NCBI GenBank assembly: GCA_035610835.1
Contig: CM069452.1
Span: forward strand, 72,326,919-72,390,918
Source of the DNA: Ophiura sarsii
Lineage: Eukaryota > Echinodermata > Ophiuroidea > Amphilepidida > Ophiuridae
Length of the DNA stretch: 64,000 bases
Direction: 5' to 3'
The position numbers were made by a program, and so were the translations under genes. The notes beneath the pieces were generated by a model. The model had not been told where the DNA came from and ran no database searches. It saw only the letters and a list, made by a program, of their open reading frames with translations. Below, piece by piece: positions 11,491-22,850 of the stretch (the stretch's first letter is position 1; every line of letters starts with the position of its first letter).

Positions 11491-11975
11491 TACATATATA
11501 TAATGAAGGTAAGAAATATAATAAAGGTAATAATTTACAAGGGGCGAATTTACCGAGAGCCGAAGTGTTCTGTTTCCCATATAGAAGTCATGGTGATTGC
11601 CGATATTTATCACATTACCGGTGTATGCCCGTTTGTATTTAGCTTCAAAATCAACCGATATAAGAGAAATGATCATTGTATAACAAGATATTTTGCATGG
11701 CCCAATAGACATAGACTGATCGATCACTAAATCAGTTCCGAATTGGCGAGATATAATAGATTTTGTATATCTCTGCGCGCAAAAGTAATCCAAGCGTACT
11801 TACTTGATTATGTCCAGACGCACCCGGGTTTGGCCTCACGCACGCGTCACGCATATGATGCCTTCATGCGTGCCCGCGTCCTTTCATATTCATTCGCTGC
11901 TGTAAGGAGGTTTCGCCAATTTGGAGCTGATCAAACTTTAGCATAAGTTGTTTTCATTTTTTTTCTTCATTACAG

Positions 11976-12264
11976 TTACAAGAGAAACGCAACCCGCCTA
12001 TCGGCAATATTTCGAGACACTCCGAAGAAACCAGCCGAACTGACCGGTGATTGGTTGGAATATATCATACGGCACGGAAGACTAACTCATCTGCGCTCAG
12101 CTGCTTTGGACTTGGACACTTACCAGTACTTTCTTGTAGATGTTATTTTAGCGTTGTTGGTAGCTTTGATTACTTTCACGGCACTGACGTTGTGTAGTTG
12201 CCGGTTATGTTTCAGGGGCTGTGTCAAAATGTGTCAAGGTTCAGACAAATTAAAAAGTGAATAG
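11976..12264 (+). CDS. UDP-glycosyltransferase, last exon (membrane anchor)
   Basis: The final exon begins after TTACAG at 11970-11975 and completes a Ser codon (AG|T). It reads SYKRNATRLSAIFRDTPKKP, then GDWLEYIIRHG and HLRSAALDLDTYQYFLVDV, all standard for UGT C-termini. A hydrophobic stretch of about 20 residues follows (VILALLVALITFTALTLC) as the single ER membrane anchor, then a Cys- and Lys-rich cytosolic tail ending KLKSE. That fits a KxKxx ER-retrieval signal. The stop TAG is at 12262-12264. The three exons sum to 732 nt with no frame break, which argues for an intact C-terminal half. The intron before it is 5.4 kb and filled with transposable elements. Confidence 0.87.
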
Positions 12265-12416
12265 ACATCACGCTGAATTTCTGAAGTGGTTTCTCAAACA
12301 CTTTCCATACGGCATCTGTGCAGTCGTTTGCATATGACAGTCCCGGGGGGGGGGGGGGGGGTCAGTGAACATACCAAGCGGGTACACATGCGCGTCCAAG
12401 CACCTCTGAAATGGAC

Positions 12417-12530
12417 CCTAAATGGCGTAAACCAAAACACTATTTTGATACCCCTAAATGGCGTAACACATACAAACCCTACCCTAAACGGCGTTACCAA
12501 CACTCAATAATGCACCCCTAAATGGCGTAA
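12417..12530 (+). repeat. CCCTAAATGGCGTAA repeat
   Basis: Four near copies of CCCTAAAYGGCGTWA at roughly 30-40 bp intervals, directly before the next array. Confidence 0.6.
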
Positions 12531-12538
12531 TATAGTAA

Positions 12539-13170
12539 CCCAGATAGCAATACTACGTTGGGCCAACGTTGGCCCAACGTAATCACTTACGTTGGACCAA
12601 CGTCAAAATATGATGTTGGGCCAACGTAATTTTGTCCGGCTAGCCAACGTTGGCTCAACAGTTGTTTGACGTTGGCACAATGTTGGCCCAACGTTGGCCC
12701 GATGTTTCAACAACAGCGTTGGCACTACGTTGGCACTACGTTGGCACTACGTTGGCACTACGTTGGCACTACGTTGGCACTACGTTGGCACTACGTTGGC
12801 ACTACGTTGGCACTACGTTGGCTCAACGTTGGTCCAACATTTCAACAGCAGCGTTGGCACAACGTTGGCCCAACGTTAGCCCAACGTATAAACAACAGCG
12901 TTGGCACTACATTGGCCCAACGTCTCAACAACAGCGTTGGCACTACGTTGGCCCAACATTTCAACAGCAGCGTTGGCACGTTGGCCCAACGTTAGCCCAA
13001 CGTATCAACGTATCTACATTGGCCCAATGTTTCAACAACAGCGTTGGCACTACGTTAATGCCATGTAGATTTATGTATTCAGCCAACGTTGGTCCAACAT
13101 TGGCCTAACGTTTCAATGTTAAACATAATTGGCACAACGTTAGTGCAATATATTTGTCTGTTGGGCCAAC
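12539..13170 (+). repeat. CAACGTTGG / GTTGGCACTAC array
   Basis: It begins with the terminus CCCAGATAGCAA, then palindromic CAACGTTGGCCCAACGT copies. A run of about ten exact 11-bp units GTTGGCACTAC follows at 12719-12826, then longer units with TTTCAACARCAGCGTTGGCA. The 11-mer has no stop codon in any frame, so all three + frames are open but this is not a gene. Confidence 0.8.
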
Positions 13171-14630
13171 GTTTTGCCGGATTTTGTCTTGTAAACTAAT
13201 GTACGTTACTTCAGCGTTTGCCCAACCTTTGAAAGAACACATAACACTGTAGATAAAACACACAAAATCATTGGTAACAATTTATTTGAAATCTTCTGTT
13301 TTATTGGTATCATGAATAATCTGTAATATAGTTACAATACACACGAAAGAACCTAGCTACAACCTGTTCCTGCCTAAAACGGTGCGACTAAAATGGTTAT
13401 TAGGGTTAAATGTATTAGGGTATAATAGGGGAGGAGGGGGCAACTGGTCCAGTGAAGCATACAGGGTGACCCAGAAAATGTTGAACCCAAAAATCAAAAA
13501 ATTCAATATATTTTTTTACCATTAAAATAACAAAATATTGCATAACTCGTTCACCAGCTACAGTATGTGCACCAAACATTTAACTTTCTCAAACATTTTA
13601 GATCATGAAAATAGGCCACACGAAACTTAAAATACGTGTAAGCAAGCATTTCATCAAAACAAGGCGTGTGTTGCACGCATTGAACGGCATACACGCAGAT
13701 TGCTTTAGACACTTTTAAATGCACTCCGCAGATTTTGAAATTCCTGCTTTCTGATTGGTTTACCACCACAAAGAGTAAATCGGATAAATATCAAACAAAA
13801 ATTGTACACAAAATGATGTGGACCCAATTCTCCTCATGTTTTAAAAATGGGGAACATTTTGCATTTTGGACGACCCCTTATGTTAAAACAACATTTTACA
13901 ATCATGTCAAATTCAATTTTGTTGGCTCCATTACAATTGTAGCTATAAACAAAAATCTCGTGTAAAATAAACCTTACCAAAATAAGCCATTGGAAAATAC
14001 AGGGTGTCCAAAATGATGTACATGTATACCCGGTTTTAAGAAATAATAAATATTTAAAAACAGCATTGCTTTCTAAGTGTAATAAATAGAATATTAAGGT
14101 GAACATGTTTCTTACTTATGTCAATTTTATCAACATATCTTTATCATCCAAATGAATATGGCATCATATTACATGTATTTAAAATAGGTGAAAACCTGTA
14201 TTTCACTTGTATTGTATTTCAATTGAGGATGACATTATGCGAGGCAGCGAACCCCAAAATTATGTCTCCTCCTAGATCCTTACAACCATGACCAAAGGCA
14301 TGGAAAAAAGATATTGAAAACTTGCAAACATTGATCAACCGATAAACGGTTGAGAATGTACGTTTTCATAACAATAATTTTCTGAGAAGTTCCCAGTTGA
14401 CGCTGTCTGATATCGATCTTGTTTGGCCACAATGAACACGCAGCATTTTAACGCAACTGCTGAGATTGTTTGATGTGTGATAACCTCCCGAAAGGCAAGA
14501 TATTTGCAAAAACATGATGTCGTCTGTCTTTCTTTTGTTCCAATATGTCTAAAAATAAACCCCCTTCTTTTCTTGGTTCAGACAGATTTTGTTTTATTAC
14601 AACATATTATGCAGAAATGTTTGCATATTA
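13171..14630. other. Intergenic, no gene seen
   Basis: Contains only the mariner-like termini listed. Short open frames here look random. Confidence 0.5.
13459..14010. repeat. Mariner-like termini in direct orientation
   Basis: TACAGGGTGACCCA at 13460 and TACAGGGTGTCCA at 13999 are the same end type as at 46700. An inverse partner (TGGACGACCCCTTA near 13866) is weak. Confidence 0.4.
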
Positions 14631-14954
14631 TACACCTATCAGTTGTAAGACGCACTATACGACCCCCGGGAGTGGTGCGTCACTGTACCGAGGTGCGTCA
14701 ACTTCTCATGTACCATGACGCAGCCTGTGTCAAAAAAACGACGGACCATTGCCATCCAAATACGCACCCTCAGTCAACTATCAGTCCATTCGCACCCATG
14801 TAAAGTGACGGACCTTTACGCACCCTCCGTCATTTTTGTGACGGACCAAAGGCTGCCACTGACGTACCCTCCGTCAAGAATTATTGGTAAACGACGCACC
14901 CACGACGCACCTCTCCCGGGGGTCGTATAGAACGTCTTACAACTGATAGGTGTA
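14631..14954. mobile_element. Harbinger-like MITE
   Basis: Inverted ends TACACCTATCAGTTGTAAGA and TATACGACCCCCGGGAG are mirrored at 14914-14954. TTA on both sides would fit a PIF/Harbinger target site. The interior repeats GACGCACC/GACGGACC. Confidence 0.68.
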
Positions 14955-15335
14955 TTAGTTCAATGATGTACTTCAGGATACAAACAATAACGGATGAAAA
15001 TTGTTTCATCAAATATTTCAATGTGGTTTAAATCATCTCTGTATTAAGTCAAAACTGATATCGCTCCACTGTGGAGATATCTACCCTTGTGGCTCTCCAC
15101 CTCCTTTTTAGTCTAGCAGTCAAACCAGTGGGCAGTTGTAATAACACTTTCATAAAATACACACATCAAATTACTCTATGAGACCTACTAAAATGAAACA
15201 TTTTCTTGTCTTGGCTTCTGAATCTTAACTTCCTTAGGTTATATTTTGCCTGAATACAGAGATGAGCACTAACCGAGGTTTGTTATAATCTACTCAACTG
15301 TTAAATTAGTCGCTATTAACAAGAACACAGTAATA

Positions 15336-16340
15336 ATAATAATAATAATAATAACAGGCATTTATATAGCGCCTTACATCGAAAGGATCACAAAGCGCTT
15401 AACAAAATAACAATAGCATATACAAAATATGAATGCACATAGAAAAAACACAGGAGTAGCCATCAAATGATGGCTATAATATAAAATGTTATACAGTATA
15501 CAGCAATACACTAATCAAGAATAATGCAAATACAGTACATGAATGTTGCACACACAAAAATAACTAAATATCCTGGTTAAAAAAATGAGTTTTCAAAGAC
15601 GATTTAAAAGTTCCGACCGTCTTAGAGTTACGGATATGTAAGGGGAGATTGTTCCAGAGTTTTGGTCCAGCAATACAGAAAGCCCTGTCCCCGTATGTTG
15701 CAGTGGCACTTTTAGGGACTACAAGGAGTTTACGGCTACCAGAGCGGAGATTAGCAGACGGACAGTAAGGGGTAAGAAGCTCCTTGATATAGTCGGGTGC
15801 AGAGTTGTTGAGTGCTTTATATACAACTAGAACAATTTTAAAAACAATGCGTTTCTTAATTGTAAGCCAGTGTAGATCGATGAGGACCTGGGTGATATGC
15901 GTGCGTTTATTGACACCAGTCACAAGTCTCGCAGCTGAGTTTTGAACTCGCTGCAGTTTGGATATGAGTTTGTCAGGGAGTCCGTAGAGTAGACAGTTAC
16001 AATAGTCCAGCCGTGATGTAACAAAAGCATGGACAAGCCTTTCTGTTGATGCATGGTCAAGGTATTTGCGGACCTGTCCGATGGCACGTAGGGCGTAAGT
16101 GGCATTCTGACATACTCTATTGACATGAGAAGTCATTGTTAGGTGACGGTCAAAGATGACTCCAAGGTTGCGCACTTTTTCGGAGGGCGAAATGTCGGAA
16201 TCCCCGACGGTGACCGCATCAACCGGAGTGGTTGAAATAAATCGAGAGGTGATATGAATGACCTCTGTTTTCTGGTCATTTAGTTTGAGTTTGTTGGCCA
16301 GCATCCAGCTTTTGACGTCCGAAAGTACACAGTACACTGT
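15336..16340 (-). mobile_element. L2/CR1-like LINE, strongly 5'-truncated
   Basis: A second non-LTR element on the - strand starts inside the RT thumb region and ends with a 3' UTR hairpin (AAGCGCTTTG...GGCGCTATATAA) and a TTATTATTA-type tail at 15336-15355. The truncation point is near 16340. Confidence 0.85.
15564..16337 (-). pseudogene. LINE reverse transcriptase C-terminal fragment
   Basis: A 257-residue intact frame begins VLSDVKSWMLANKLKLNDQK (RT motif D/E region), then VRNLGVIFDRHLTM, SRLDYCNCLLYGLPDKLISK, IDLHWLTIKKRIVFKI and WNNLPLHIRNS. The same blocks occur in the 39850-42296 element, so both belong to the same broad clade but differ clearly. The catalytic YADD is not present because the copy is truncated. 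Confidence 0.85.
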
Positions 16341-16624
16341 ATATTGTAAGACTGAAATAGATAGTCAACATTTTATCAGATGTCTGACTTCATCAGGACT
16401 AATGTAACTAATGTAGTCTCTTTAGAACAGCACAATGTTTCACTGAACCAATGTGAAATAATGGTGATGATGCTGACTTGTGCGAGGTTACCACAATTGT
16501 TCTGCAAGCATGCAGCAATAACATTAGCCACCTTTGTGCACAACAACATTATGTTCTACTTGGGTGCCTCAAAAATATGGATACTTTCTTGATCCACCTT
16601 CATTCACCTATCCGCTTTGAATAT

Positions 16625-16737
16625 TCAGTTTAGGGGCGGAAGGCTTCCATTGGATTGGTCGGTCTCATCATCATTCATCGCAGACATAGCCTCTGCATTT
16701 TCCATGTCTGCCTCTGCATTTTCATCTGCACTGTCAG
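16625..16737 (-). CDS. Possible acidic C-terminal exon
   Basis: After the acceptor TTTACTTTACTCAG, one frame reads DSADENAEADMENAEAMSAM and continues NDDETDQSNGSLPPLN to a TGA at 16625. The imperfect repeats of (E)NAEA(D)M and the acidic bias look like a genuine disordered protein tail. It could be the last exon of the DUF4806-like gene, but the splice phase with 16854 is not resolved. Confidence 0.35.
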
Positions 16738-16853
16738 CTGAGTAAAGTAAAACACAAATATAATAATAACTGTATCAAATTGATATGTATAATTAATTTG
16801 AATATAGTTTTCAGGTCCAATGGACACTCTAACAAAAGAGGCACTGGTCTCAC

Positions 16854-16931
16854 CAACTTATCTGAATCCTCATTTCGAGGTCTAGATATGCTCAACTTTC
16901 TTAGCTCTACATCTGGAAGCTCTTCAACCAT
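16854..16931 (-). CDS. Possible further exon of the DUF4806-like gene
   Basis: The - strand reads MVEELPDVELRKLSISRPRN then EDSDKL up to a good donor (TTG|GTGAGA). Charged composition and the donor suggest coding sequence, but the acceptor (CAACAATAG) lacks a good pyrimidine tract and the phase does not match the preceding exon. An AG at TTGAAG|AGCTTCC would restore phase. No family is recognised. Confidence 0.3.
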
Positions 16932-17365
16932 CTATTGTTGTATTGCGTTGGATAAAATATGGGGAATCGCCAAACATCGCAACTTGATGAGAAACATGCT
17001 TATTCAGTACAAGTGATCAGATAATCAGAATTTACCATCAGGTAGTGTACCACATGTTTCAAACAGATATTTCAAACATGAGTTCTATTTTCAATTTCAC
17101 AAGAATAGGATCAATATAAGGTTTGAAGCTGAATGGAAGGAAGAATACAGCATGCAGTAGGACAGGGAGTGGTCTCAAGTTCTTAATCAGATTTGTATAT
17201 GACTTTTTAATTTAATTTTGTTATGACACCACAGACAAATTTTTAATTCTGAAATATCACATCTTTTTAATTAACTTGAAATTTGTTTATCATGGGTGTG
17301 GAATAGAATGTTTACACATTTAGTATTCTGTTCCAATTGTTTTATAAAAACCCCAAAATAATTAC

Positions 17366-17500
17366 CTTGTTTGGCAGCGACTTTCCTTTTCTCTCTGTCT
17401 TTCCTTCCTCCCGATCTATCTGCTGCATACTTCAACCAGCTTTTGATGTAGTTGCCTGCAGAGGTATCGTCGGAGCTCTTCCATACCTTTCTTGAGGCAC
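17366..17500 (-). CDS. DUF4806-like protein, exon (end of domain)
   Basis: The acceptor is TTTGTTTAG and the donor CAAG|GTAATT. Only one of three frames is open through the 135 nt: ASRKVWKSSDDTSAGNYIKS, then WLKYAADRSGGRKDREKRK. The 'RK..W......A...IKSWLKYAADR' pattern fits the C-terminal helix of DUF4806, and the basic tail is a possible nuclear localisation signal. An AG eight bases inside (after CCTCAAG) would join the 19201-19044 exon in frame. Confidence 0.55.
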
Positions 17501-17718
17501 CTAAACAAATAAGACAGACAGTAAATCATTAAAACTACTGAGGAACTGTGATGCTCAAAGTATGTGCAAAATGAGAATACATCTTTTATGTTAACCCTTA
17601 CCCCCTGAATGTTAAATAATGCCAATCTTAGGTCCCTCTCCAAGTGCCTGTGCCGCCGGTTTTTGATGACGTAGTCAACGGAGCCTATAATAGTAAGCGC
17701 AGACTGCGCGAATGAGTA

Positions 17719-17852
17719 GCTGAGGACCATGGCTTAGTGGGTGGAACAGAGGATCCCCGGATCAAATCCCGGCAGGTTTCCCTTGAGATTTAGTTGGTGT
17801 TTTTTCCTCGAAAATTGTGATCCCGGTTTAAAACCCTAAACCGGGGTTAGGG
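17719..17852 (+). mobile_element. tRNA-derived SINE-like element
   Basis: Box A (ATGGCTTAGTGGGTGG) and box B (GGATCAAATCCC) are followed by a TTTAGTTGGTGTTTTTTCC segment and the end AACCGGGGTTAGGG. The tail resembles the other tRNA-carrying elements in the window. Confidence 0.5.
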
Positions 17853-17947
17853 ATCTCTATAAAGATAAATAAACAAATATTTGTCATAAAGCATGGTCAG
17901 AAGTAACAAGAAAGACACAATGCAGGCTTCACTAACAATTATCACCA

Positions 17948-18980
17948 GTGCTGTAGCCGAGTGCAACCTAAGTACTTGTTTCTCGAGTCCCAATTCTTAC
18001 TGTCTGAGTCCAATACCAAGTTGGGGACAGAGTACTCATATATTTTAAGTTCTGATAATATTTCATATCATATATTTTGCTCTCTACAGGCCACGCAAAC
18101 ATACACTGAGCCAAAAAAGACACTTATAAAAAAAAAGAAACTTATAAAATTTTAACAGATCACCAAATAAAATTCTGTGCATGAAAATGTACCAAATTTG
18201 GATACGATATTACTGCAAATAGCAGTAATATTGTATCCAAATTTGGTACATTTTCATGCACAGAATTTTATTTGGTGATCTGTTAAAATTTTATAAGTTT
18301 CTTTTTTTTTATAAGTTTCTTTTTTGGCTACTACTTTTTACCCCTGTTTTATATTCATGGACACATTTGGATACCATTTTGAATCAACGGTGTAGTGAGG
18401 ATTTTGATGCTCGGATTATGTGGTCAGCAATTGAAAAAAGTGTTTTATACATTGAAAAATGTCAAACTTAATATCAAAGTTAAGTTGTGATAATCTAACA
18501 GATTACAAATTGACCTGCCATTTCATTTCATTAAAGGTTTCATCCCTAATTCTACTCTGTGGAGTAAGAGTTGAGGAGAGCTGCTCTTTGAAGCTAAACA
18601 TTGCTAATGAAAGATCATTTTTGTTGAAAACACAGACAAAGAACATGTTCCTCGTAAAAATATCCTTAATTGTATATTTTCATTTTTGCACACTATTTTA
18701 AGTCTCTTTACATTATAGTTATAGGATCTCTATGATAAACATGTTTTTCAGCTTCTTATATTTTCAACAGTCAGAGGTATTTATTATGTTTGATGACAAT
18801 ATTTCTCAAGAACTGAAGATAAGGATGACCACATTTTAAATACTTATAAACTATGCCAATATTTACTGGCCTTTGGACTGAGGTAAAATTCATAAGTTCT
18901 CAGTGTTCGAGCCCTCCTCCTCCGAGTTCAAGTCCTTCAAGGGGACTCGAGACCGAGTCTGGACTCGAGTACTACAACAC
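17948..18980. mobile_element. TIR-like element with CTCGAGTCC ends
   Basis: GTGCTGTAG and TCTCGAGTCCCAATTC at the left resemble the inverse of GGGGACTCGAGACCGAG and CTACAACAC at the right. It encloses the palindrome at 18110-18328. Confidence 0.4.
18110..18328. repeat. Near-perfect 219-bp palindrome
   Basis: Two arms of 107 bp around a 5-base loop (AAATA at 18217-18221), differing by about two bases. The outermost bases are GCCAAAAAAGA/TCTTTTTTGGC. Confidence 0.88.
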
Positions 18981-19043
18981 GGATTATAAGTAAGTTACTT
19001 ATCCCTGCATAACAGAAAAATAACCAACAATGATATTACTCAC

Positions 19044-19201
19044 GGCAAACAACATTCCACTTGTGAACTGGCCAAGCCAGTTTTGGCTCCCCTGCCCTTC
19101 CAATTACACAGTCTGGCGAAGTTGTCTGTCATCAGTTCAGCCATTATCCTCACAACTACCTGCTGCTCTGATTGTCCCCCCAGACGGTTCAGCCATTTGA
19201 T
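19044..19201 (-). CDS. DUF4806-like protein, exon (first half of domain)
   Basis: Between acceptor CTTCGCAG and donor GTGAGT, the - strand reads IKWLNRLGGQSEQQVV, then RIMAELMTDNFARLCNWKGR and GAKTGL. This has the order of the DUF4806 domain as I know it: a Gly-Gly turn, a helix ending at 'LMTDNxAR', then 'xxWKGRGxKxxL'. DUF4806 proteins are uncharacterised animal proteins with many lineage-specific copies. The exon is 158 nt (phase 2 out). It does not join the 17500-17366 exon in frame if the most obvious acceptor is used, so another exon or a different splice site is likely. Upstream exons were not recognised. Confidence 0.55.
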
Positions 19202-20154
19202 CTGCGAAGTAGGTAAAAAATCTGTGTTATTTTATTATTATGAGATGCATTATTATGAGATGCATATAATCCAAAGGGAATTGTGAAACCATACATATAT
19301 CAACTTGAATCAAACAACTGGTGTCATTGTGGTGCTCCTCATTTTCTTGGTTCTCAAAGCTCTGATCAGTTCTACAATTTGCATCAACACAAGGAAATGT
19401 CACAAGGACACGGCAGCAATTTCTCTGGGTTTATTTCTCGAGGGTGAAAAACCAAAATGATGGCCAGAATGTGTGCTCGCGCAGTGTTTTGGGCAGTAAA
19501 ACAATGAAATTGTCAACATTTTTCACTCTTGAAAAAAATGTTGAAGGGTGAAAATTAAAAGTGAAGGGTATTTCACCCTTTGTATAGGGTGAGTGAAAAC
19601 ACTGCACGGTGTTCAGTGTAAAATCCCATTTGGTCACATAACCTGAATGTCCCTTTGTACACAGCTCATATTCTTGAATTCAAAATGACATAAAATGTTT
19701 TTTTGACAACATAAATCTATAAAACCGTACCTCCGATCAAGCTAAAAAATTAGCCATAGGAACAACCTTAACTCCATTGCTCAAAAATAGATTTCAACTC
19801 ATCCACAAATTCTTGTAAAAAATTATTAGCACTGCTGGATTTGAATCCCTAAAAAAGCCCAATTGTAAATGGTGTTGTTGAAAAAGTACAGTCTTTGTCC
19901 TCAATTCTGCCTAGTATGGGCCAAACTGTGAGCCTTTTCTCTTGAATAAAGGCAACCCATCAATAAATGCTTGGAGATACAGCTCATCACAATCAAGAAG
20001 ACTAGGAGGGTAAGCTTTAGTCTAGAATACCCTACCATTTATTACAGTATGCCTCACTTCAGTGCACTGCCCAACCTTTGAAAGCACACACACACTTTCA
20101 ATTCCACATGCATCCTCCTGGATATCCATGATAGGCATGAGACTGAGCCAGGAT
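19202..20154. other. No gene seen
   Basis: Would hold 5' exons or introns of the DUF4806-like gene on the - strand, but none was recognised. Confidence 0.45.
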
Positions 20155-20354
20155 CAGTGGCGTACCTCAGGGGGGGGGGGGGGGGGGGGGGGGGGGTGTT
20201 GGGGGGCAGGGGGAAATAAATCCCCTTCCCCTCCCCCCCCCCCCCCCCCCCCCACTTACGTAAAATTCACACGAGTTGGTGAAAAAATTGGGGGCAACCT
20301 TTTAAATCTTGGCCCCCCCCCCCCCCCCCGAAAAAAATCCTAGCTACGCCACTG
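20155..20354. mobile_element. hAT-like MITE with poly-G/poly-C interior
   Basis: CAGTGGCGTACCTCAGG and CCTAGCTACGCCACTG are inverted ends. Imperfect flanking repeats CCAGGAT / CCAGGGAT suggest an 8-bp target duplication with one indel. The interior contains a 27-base G run and two C runs. Confidence 0.65.
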
Positions 20355-20504
20355 CCAGGGATACTATTACTTTTGGATAGGAAAGTCCTATACTAACGCA
20401 CGTAGCGAAACGGTCCCTTTTGCATATTACATACATTATGGTAATCATCGGAATGTGTCGGTGACCGCGTTTAACGCGTTTAACAATGTTTAACCAGTTT
20501 AACG

Positions 20505-21690
20505 TAATATTTGGTCGGCATAGGTTTGAGGGCGCTGTGGATTTATTTACACAGACGACGGTGGCCACGCAAAACCTAAATGTTGAATACGTAATTATGT
20601 TAATCTTATCATTTTGACAAATTTATCATAATTAGAAGAATTGTCATCGTTAACCGGGCGATGACTGTTAAAAATAATTCAAAATAGTGCACCCCCGTTG
20701 TATAGGGATGTTCATATCATTGACTATAATAGAGGGCGACATTTTTTTTGAATTTCTTTTTCAAAAATATGTAGAAAACTTCATGTTTACCTCTTTTAAA
20801 TCCAGCGGAAAAGTACGAAACAAGCTGGGTGTATCACTGATGTCTAAATACCCCACACAAGCAACTGGACATCATGAAAGTAAACCCATTTTTACCTCAA
20901 ATGATTTAAAATGTGCATGACTTGCCCAGTTTTCAACAATATGAGGCAAACTACTTTGGTTATAACTTTTTTATTATTCAGCCTGCAGACAAGGTTGAAC
21001 CATCATTTTTTATTGTAAATTCTTATATAGTGGGTGTGGTTTGAGATGGTCAGCAGCAATTTGATTGTTTTTGGGAGATTTTCAGCCGACACGCCCATGC
21101 ATTATGAGACAATGGTGCACGGTTTGGGCGGGTTTAATTCATTCGAAAAATAATACCTTCAGCGCGTATGATCAACGCGTCATCGCGTTAGCGTGCCCTA
21201 CACAAAGTCGCCGCCGTGTGCGTTGTGGGTATAACGCAGCGATGACAGGTGCGCGTGTGCTAAAGAACGCGATTAATTTGAAGCAGGATGTTGGAAACAG
21301 CTGGCTGGATTCGCCGATTTTATAAAGGGGGAAATTTGTTGTTGTTTGTTTAAAATAAATCTAACAAACTGCGGTTTTTTATGATAAAAGTTCAAAATAA
21401 CCAATAAACTAAATAAGATGAGAATAAAACATAGTTCTTAGCTGTTTTGCTATAGACGATGGTCTTATAATGTATAGGCTGTACCATATTTGTGTCGTCG
21501 TGTATGGCCGCCTGCGTAAGTACTATGTTTCCATGTATTCCATTTTCAAAGAGATTATTTTATTTTCAAAATTAACGCCGTTGACATTTTTGAGAGACGC
21601 GTGGCCAGCGTCGTGTCATCTGCTACAATCACGCCTGATCGGTATTGCGCCACCAGTTTTATGCCGACCAAATTATAATTTAAAAGTGGC
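20505..21690. repeat. Diverged inverted repeat, possible element
   Basis: TTTGGTCGGCATA, GGGCGC and GGCCACGC at 20512-20570 have inverse counterparts at 21598-21675. The interior is non-coding. Confidence 0.4.
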
Positions 21691-21750
21691 CTCCGATCGG
21701 CAAGCTCAGTGGCACACCCCTGACTGAGCCTGTGATCGCTGTCACTGTTT

Positions 21751-22770
21751 ATGCACTTATCAACTGATGTCCCGGCCCCTGGGTACCGGGGATGGCCGGG
21801 TCTTGCATGTAAAATGTAAATTTCAAAATGACATTCCCGGCCAAATCTCTGTCAAGTCTCGGCAGCGCCGGGCACAAATTTTGTGTAAACCCCCGCACAA
21901 GTCCCGGCCCTGCCGGGCACAAATTTTGTGTGAACCCCCGTACAAATCCTGGCCCCAGCCTGCTGGGAATTGCGATGCAAAAATGCAAAAATGCAAAAAT
22001 TGAGCCTCGGAATGAAACACATAAAATAGCATACATAGTCAAAATGGCGGAAAACCGGAAGTGAAATGAGACGTCCAATTTATATTTCAAAAGACCAAAA
22101 GGAAATGAAAAACACTCAGAACACTTTCAAATAAATCCACATTGATCATTTTATTACATTAGGTTACATTAATTTGTAAATTTCGACAAACTAGTGGCAC
22201 ATTTCCAAGGAAAAATATAAAATATTTTGCGGTTTCTAAATTCTCTCATCGAATTTTCCGCAAAATCCTCACGATAAAAACAAAAATACTAAAAATGACC
22301 GTTCTGATCAACCCAGCCCTCACCCTACCCCCCCCCCCCCAAAACCCTCATTGGATTCACATTCAACTCGGAGACCATATATTTGAAGCTCAGACGGTAC
22401 TCTATCATGTCTATCGGACGATCATGACGACAATATGATACTCTTGACTCTTGAAGCATTGAAGCGGCGGGTCCCGGTCAACTTCATAACAAAAGCCCGA
22501 CACCCAATATCCCGGCTATTTTGATGGTTTGCAATCCTCTAACAAATCCCGGCACAAACAACCTACACAAACACGGCACACCCGACACCAATATCCCGGC
22601 TATTTTGATTGGTGTTGCAATGCAATCCTCTAACAAATCTCGGCACAAACAACCTACAAAACCCGGCCATCCGGGCACTAAAAATCAGTAAAATCTCGGC
22701 TAAGTGCGTTACAAGACCCGGCCATCCCCGTACCCAGGGGCCGGGACATCAGTTGATAAGACAAGTGCAT
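21751..22770. mobile_element. GC-rich TIR element with internal tandem repeats
   Basis: TTATCAACTGATGTCCCGG, CCCCTGGGTACCGGGGATGG and CCGGGTCTTG are mirrored at 22710-22765. The left interior repeats a 54-bp unit (CAAATTTTGTGTRAACCCCC). The right repeats a ~100-bp unit (AATATCCCGGCTATTTTGAT). Confidence 0.72.
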
Positions 22771-22850
22771 TACGGAGAGAGAGGCTACGAATTCGGCAGT
22801 TTCCTGAGGCTGTTGTTGGTGATTCTACGCAGGGACCTCCGATTATATAT

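Noticed and set aside
11230..11793. 187-residue open frame on the - strand
   Set aside because: Runs through a LINE tail with a poly-Phe/Leu stretch from GAAGAA repeats, and lies inside the UGT intron. No recognisable domain.
12650..13108. 150-residue open frame of repeated LALRWHYVG
   Set aside because: By-product of the 11-bp repeat, open in all three frames.
20062..20343. Gly/Pro-rich open frame
   Set aside because: Product of G and C runs in a hAT-like MITE.
21065..21325. 86-residue open frame, GC-rich
   Set aside because: Lies inside a diverged inverted repeat and shows no motif.
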